From contig NZ_JACXAB010000012.1 in the NCBI RefSeq assembly GCF_014699075.1, positions 1-64,000 on the forward strand: a stretch of DNA of 64,000 nt. Direction: 5' to 3'. The position numbers were made by a program, and so were the translations under genes. Shown in pieces: positions 62,043 to 64,000 of this stretch (positions are counted from its first letter, which is position 1; the number at the start of each line of letters is the position of its first letter). The notes beneath the pieces are model-generated. The model ran no database searches, was not told where the DNA came from, and was given only the letters and a program-made list of their open reading frames with translations. This DNA is from Microvirga sp. GTDB lineage: Bacteria; Pseudomonadota; Alphaproteobacteria; Rhizobiales; Beijerinckiaceae.

Positions 62043-64000
62043 CTATTGAGACACCTGGTCCGTGGCCTCTTGAATGGCGTTCAGGCCCACGCTGGCCTCT
62101 TCGGAGTGCCCCGTCCGCTGGACGGCCCGGAAGACCTGCTCGGCGTCTTTGTAGCGGCCGAGATTGAAATACGACCAGCCGCGAATCAGCAGCAGATCAT
62201 TCTGCTCCGGCACGAGCCGCGCCCGCTCGCTGAGGGCAAGAAGAGTCTCGACGTAGCGCTTGTCGCGGTATGCCGCCAACGCCCGCTGGGTCAGGATCGA
62301 CGCTCCGAGCTCGACCTGACGCGACCGGGTCTGCGGTGCCTCGGCCGCCGCAATGGCTGCCTCGGAGGTCAGGTTCTTGCGCAGGTAGGCCAAAGACTTG
62401 CCGTAGGCGGCTTCTTCGCGGGTGCGGCCACTGCCGGTGGCGATGGCTTGGTCGAAGGCGGCGACCGCCTCCAGAGGCCGGTTGATCTCCATCAGGCACC
62501 AGCCCCGGGTGAGAGCCGCGTCACCCGAGAGACCTGTGGGGTTGCGCGTCATGGCGCAGCCGCGCCCCAGAGTGGAGCGGGCCTGGGTCTGGCGGAGCCG
62601 CACTCCTTCCTCGGTCCGGGCGAGAGGCTGTTCGACCTCGATTCGCTCCACGGCAACTTGGCGGGCGGCAGCAGGGCGGGGCGCTGTCTCCATCTCGGCC
62701 CGAGGCTGGACGGGAGCGGATCGCCGTCCGGAGCCGGGGTTGGTGCCGTCCGCGAGATCCGCGATGCGCTCGGAGCGCCCCCGCCATTGGGAGACGACGG
62801 CGTTGAAGGCGGCGCGCTCGTTCAGGCGCTGGGTCGACAGGGCAAGGCCATAGGCCGAGGGTTCGTCCTCAGGCCTCCAGCCGAGAGCGGTTCGGAACCA
62901 GTCCCGCGCGGTCCGGATCTGCTGCGTGTTGTAGGAGTACCAGCCAAGCGCCTGAGCACCGTCGGGGAAACGCTGCGCCGTCACAACCGGGACGATCCGC
63001 GCGACCACCCGGGCATCGAGCCGCGGCGCCGGATCCTGGCTGAGGAGGGCCGTGGCGACGTCCAAGTAGATCTTCATGTTCTCGGGAGCGCGCTCGCGCC
63101 ACTCATAGGCGAAGGCCTCGGCGTCCGTGAGGCGCTCGAGCGCCCTTAAGGACATGGCATAGCCTTCGGCCGCCTTGGCGCCGCCGTTGCGGTCGAGAGC
63201 CGTCTTGAACAGTTCGAGCGCCCGCGCCGGATTGCCATGGTGATAGTTGTACCAGCCGAGGATCAACACGGGGCCGGCCTCATTGGTATTCCGGATCAGC
63301 CGCTCGACCGCCGCGAGATCCTCGGCCGACGCGGTCATTTTGCTGTCGAGAGACGCCCGCTCGACCCTGCGGCGGGCCAGCTCGTCGCGGATGGAGCTGA
63401 AATCGTCCGGGCTCTCGCCGGTCCTGCGCTCGAACTGGAGCAGATCGGCTACCTGCTGTTCGGGCAGGAGGGTGAGAGCCTTCTGCAGCGTCGCGAGGCG
63501 TTCGGCCGGATTGGCGCAGTTCGTCAGGAGATAGGTGTACACATCCCGGGTGCGGATGGGCTGATCCGTCCGGGCGAACGCCTCCGCCACGCGCCAGAGC
63601 ACATCCACATTGGTGCAGGTGAGAAGGCTCGGCGACTCGGTCGCCACGGACAGCACGGTCTGCCATTGGCCGGAATCGGAGGCATTCACCAGACGGCGAC
63701 GCGCCTCCACCGTTTCCAGAGCCGTAACAAGCTCCTCCGGCGGCTTCCAGTTCGTGTCAGCGGCCTGGCGTTCGGCGATGGCGGCGCGGACTTCGGCGAT
63801 CCGGTCCTCGCGGTAGAGGTTCCATAGGCGCTCGAGGAGCGGATCCGGCGGTGCGCTTCCCCCTGCCGAGAGCTGCGACAGATCGCTGGGCGGTGTCCAG
63901 TTCGGATAGAGCGCCCTGAGCCGGGCGATTTCCGCATTCACCCGGCGTGTGTCGCCCTGGGACGCGAAATAGCGAAGCGCCGATTCATCGACCTGCGGCT
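62043..64000 (-). CDS. Large TPR-repeat protein, 5' end beyond the window
   Basis: The frame is open from the window edge through a stop at 62043 (at least 652 residues visible). Two early units carry a Asn-Trp-x-Pro-Pro motif (YPNWTPPSDL and DTNWKPPEEL) 50 residues apart. Helical TPR-like pairs follow throughout (GWYNYHHGNPARALELFKTA, GWYSYNTQQIRTARDWFRTA, GWSYFNLGRYKDAEQVFRAV). A GTG at 63941 is not a real start, because coding-like sequence (DESALRYFASQGDTRRVNAE) continues upstream. Position before the chemosensory operon suggests a periplasmic or scaffold protein, for example of a polysaccharide system (BcsC-like), but no signal peptide can be seen. Confidence 0.75.
   Translation of the reverse strand, partial: PQVDESALRYFASQGDTRRVNAEIARLRALYPNWTPPSDLSQLSAGGSAPPDPLLERLWNLYREDRIAEVRAAIAERQAADTNWKPPEELVTALETVEARRRLVNASDSGQWQTVLSVATESPSLLTCTNVDVLWRVAEAFARTDQPIRTRDVYTYLLTNCANPAERLATLQKALTLLPEQQVADLLQFERRTGESPDDFSSIRDELARRRVERASLDSKMTASAEDLAAVERLIRNTNEAGPVLILGWYNYHHGNPARALELFKTALDRNGGAKAAEGYAMSLRALERLTDAEAFAYEWRERAPENMKIYLDVATALLSQDPAPRLDARVVARIVPVVTAQRFPDGAQALGWYSYNTQQIRTARDWFRTALGWRPEDEPSAYGLALSTQRLNERAAFNAVVSQWRGRSERIADLADGTNPGSGRRSAPVQPRAEMETAPRPAAARQVAVERIEVEQPLARTEEGVRLRQTQARSTLGRGCAMTRNPTGLSGDAALTRGWCLMEINRPLEAVAAFDQAIATGSGRTREEAAYGKSLAYLRKNLTSEAAIAAAEAPQTRSRQVELGASILTQRALAAYRDKRYVETLLALSERARLVPEQNDLLLIRGWSYFNLGRYKDAEQVFRAVQRTGHSEEASVGLNAIQEATDQVSQ

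Overview
The window is GC-rich, densely packed chromosomal DNA from an alphaproteobacterium, most likely of the order Hyphomicrobiales (Rhizobiales). The protein families, the LivH-LivM fusion, the thioredoxin-reductase-like ferredoxin reductase and the short palindromic repeats would all fit a Methylobacteriaceae/Microvirga-like genome. This placement is an inference from gene content; no rRNA or tRNA gene is present to confirm it. I see no transposase, phage gene or CRISPR array.

Layout. 1-6.3 kb: the end of ribA, a metal-associated periplasmic protein behind a perfect 34-bp palindrome, an M20 amidohydrolase, a polytopic membrane protein, a SelD-type FAD oxidoreductase. 5.4-10.7 kb: three distal valine-catabolism genes (mmsB, an isobutyryl-CoA-dehydrogenase-like gene, mmsA), interspersed with a small membrane protein and an orphan nucleotidyltransferase, with a divergent LysR regulator. 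11.7-12.7 kb: transaldolase. 12.8-19.3 kb: a TPP enzyme and a probable lysine/pipecolate degradation cluster (aminoadipate-semialdehyde dehydrogenase, saccharopine dehydrogenase, divergent Lrp regulator plus FAD oxidase). 20.1-24.6 kb: ugpBAEC for glycerol-3-phosphate uptake, preceded by three Pho-box half-sites. 24.6-25.5 kb: a gene-free stretch of nested palindromic repeats around a consensus sigma-70 promoter and a candidate structured RNA. 25.5-31.5 kb: an orphan MIO-type ammonia-lyase, a small Cys/Arg repeat protein, two acetyltransferases, an allantoate-amidohydrolase-like enzyme, ferredoxin reductase and 2Fe-2S ferredoxin.

31.6-37.5 kb: a branched-chain-amino-acid/amide-type ABC transporter (livK, fused livHM, livG, livF) divergent from an amidase. 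37.6-39.5 kb: SMP-30 lactonase and aldose epimerase. 39.6-44.9 kb: a 57-residue protein, an M3 metallopeptidase, a Tat-exported dienelactone-hydrolase-like enzyme, and an AI-2E-family permease with a large soluble C-terminal domain. 44.9-50.5 kb: dppABCDF dipeptide transporter with a terminator-like hairpin after dppA. 50.8-61.9 kb: one tightly coupled minus-strand operon for an alternative chemosensory system: cheW, cheR-TPR, cheW, MCP, cheA-REC, cheB and two receiver-containing histidine kinases. 62.0-64.0 kb: a TPR protein that runs off the window.

The most interesting unit is the chemosensory operon. Its first six genes follow the Wsp plan, but where Wsp has a diguanylate cyclase this operon ends in two histidine kinases, one carrying a receiver domain with no phospho-acceptor. 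This resembles the Che3/CheS3 logic known from Rhodospirillum centenum, so the output is probably a phosphorelay rather than a flagellar motor. Much of the rest is nutrient scavenging (peptides, amides, glycerol phosphate, amino acids), consistent with a soil or plant-associated heterotroph.
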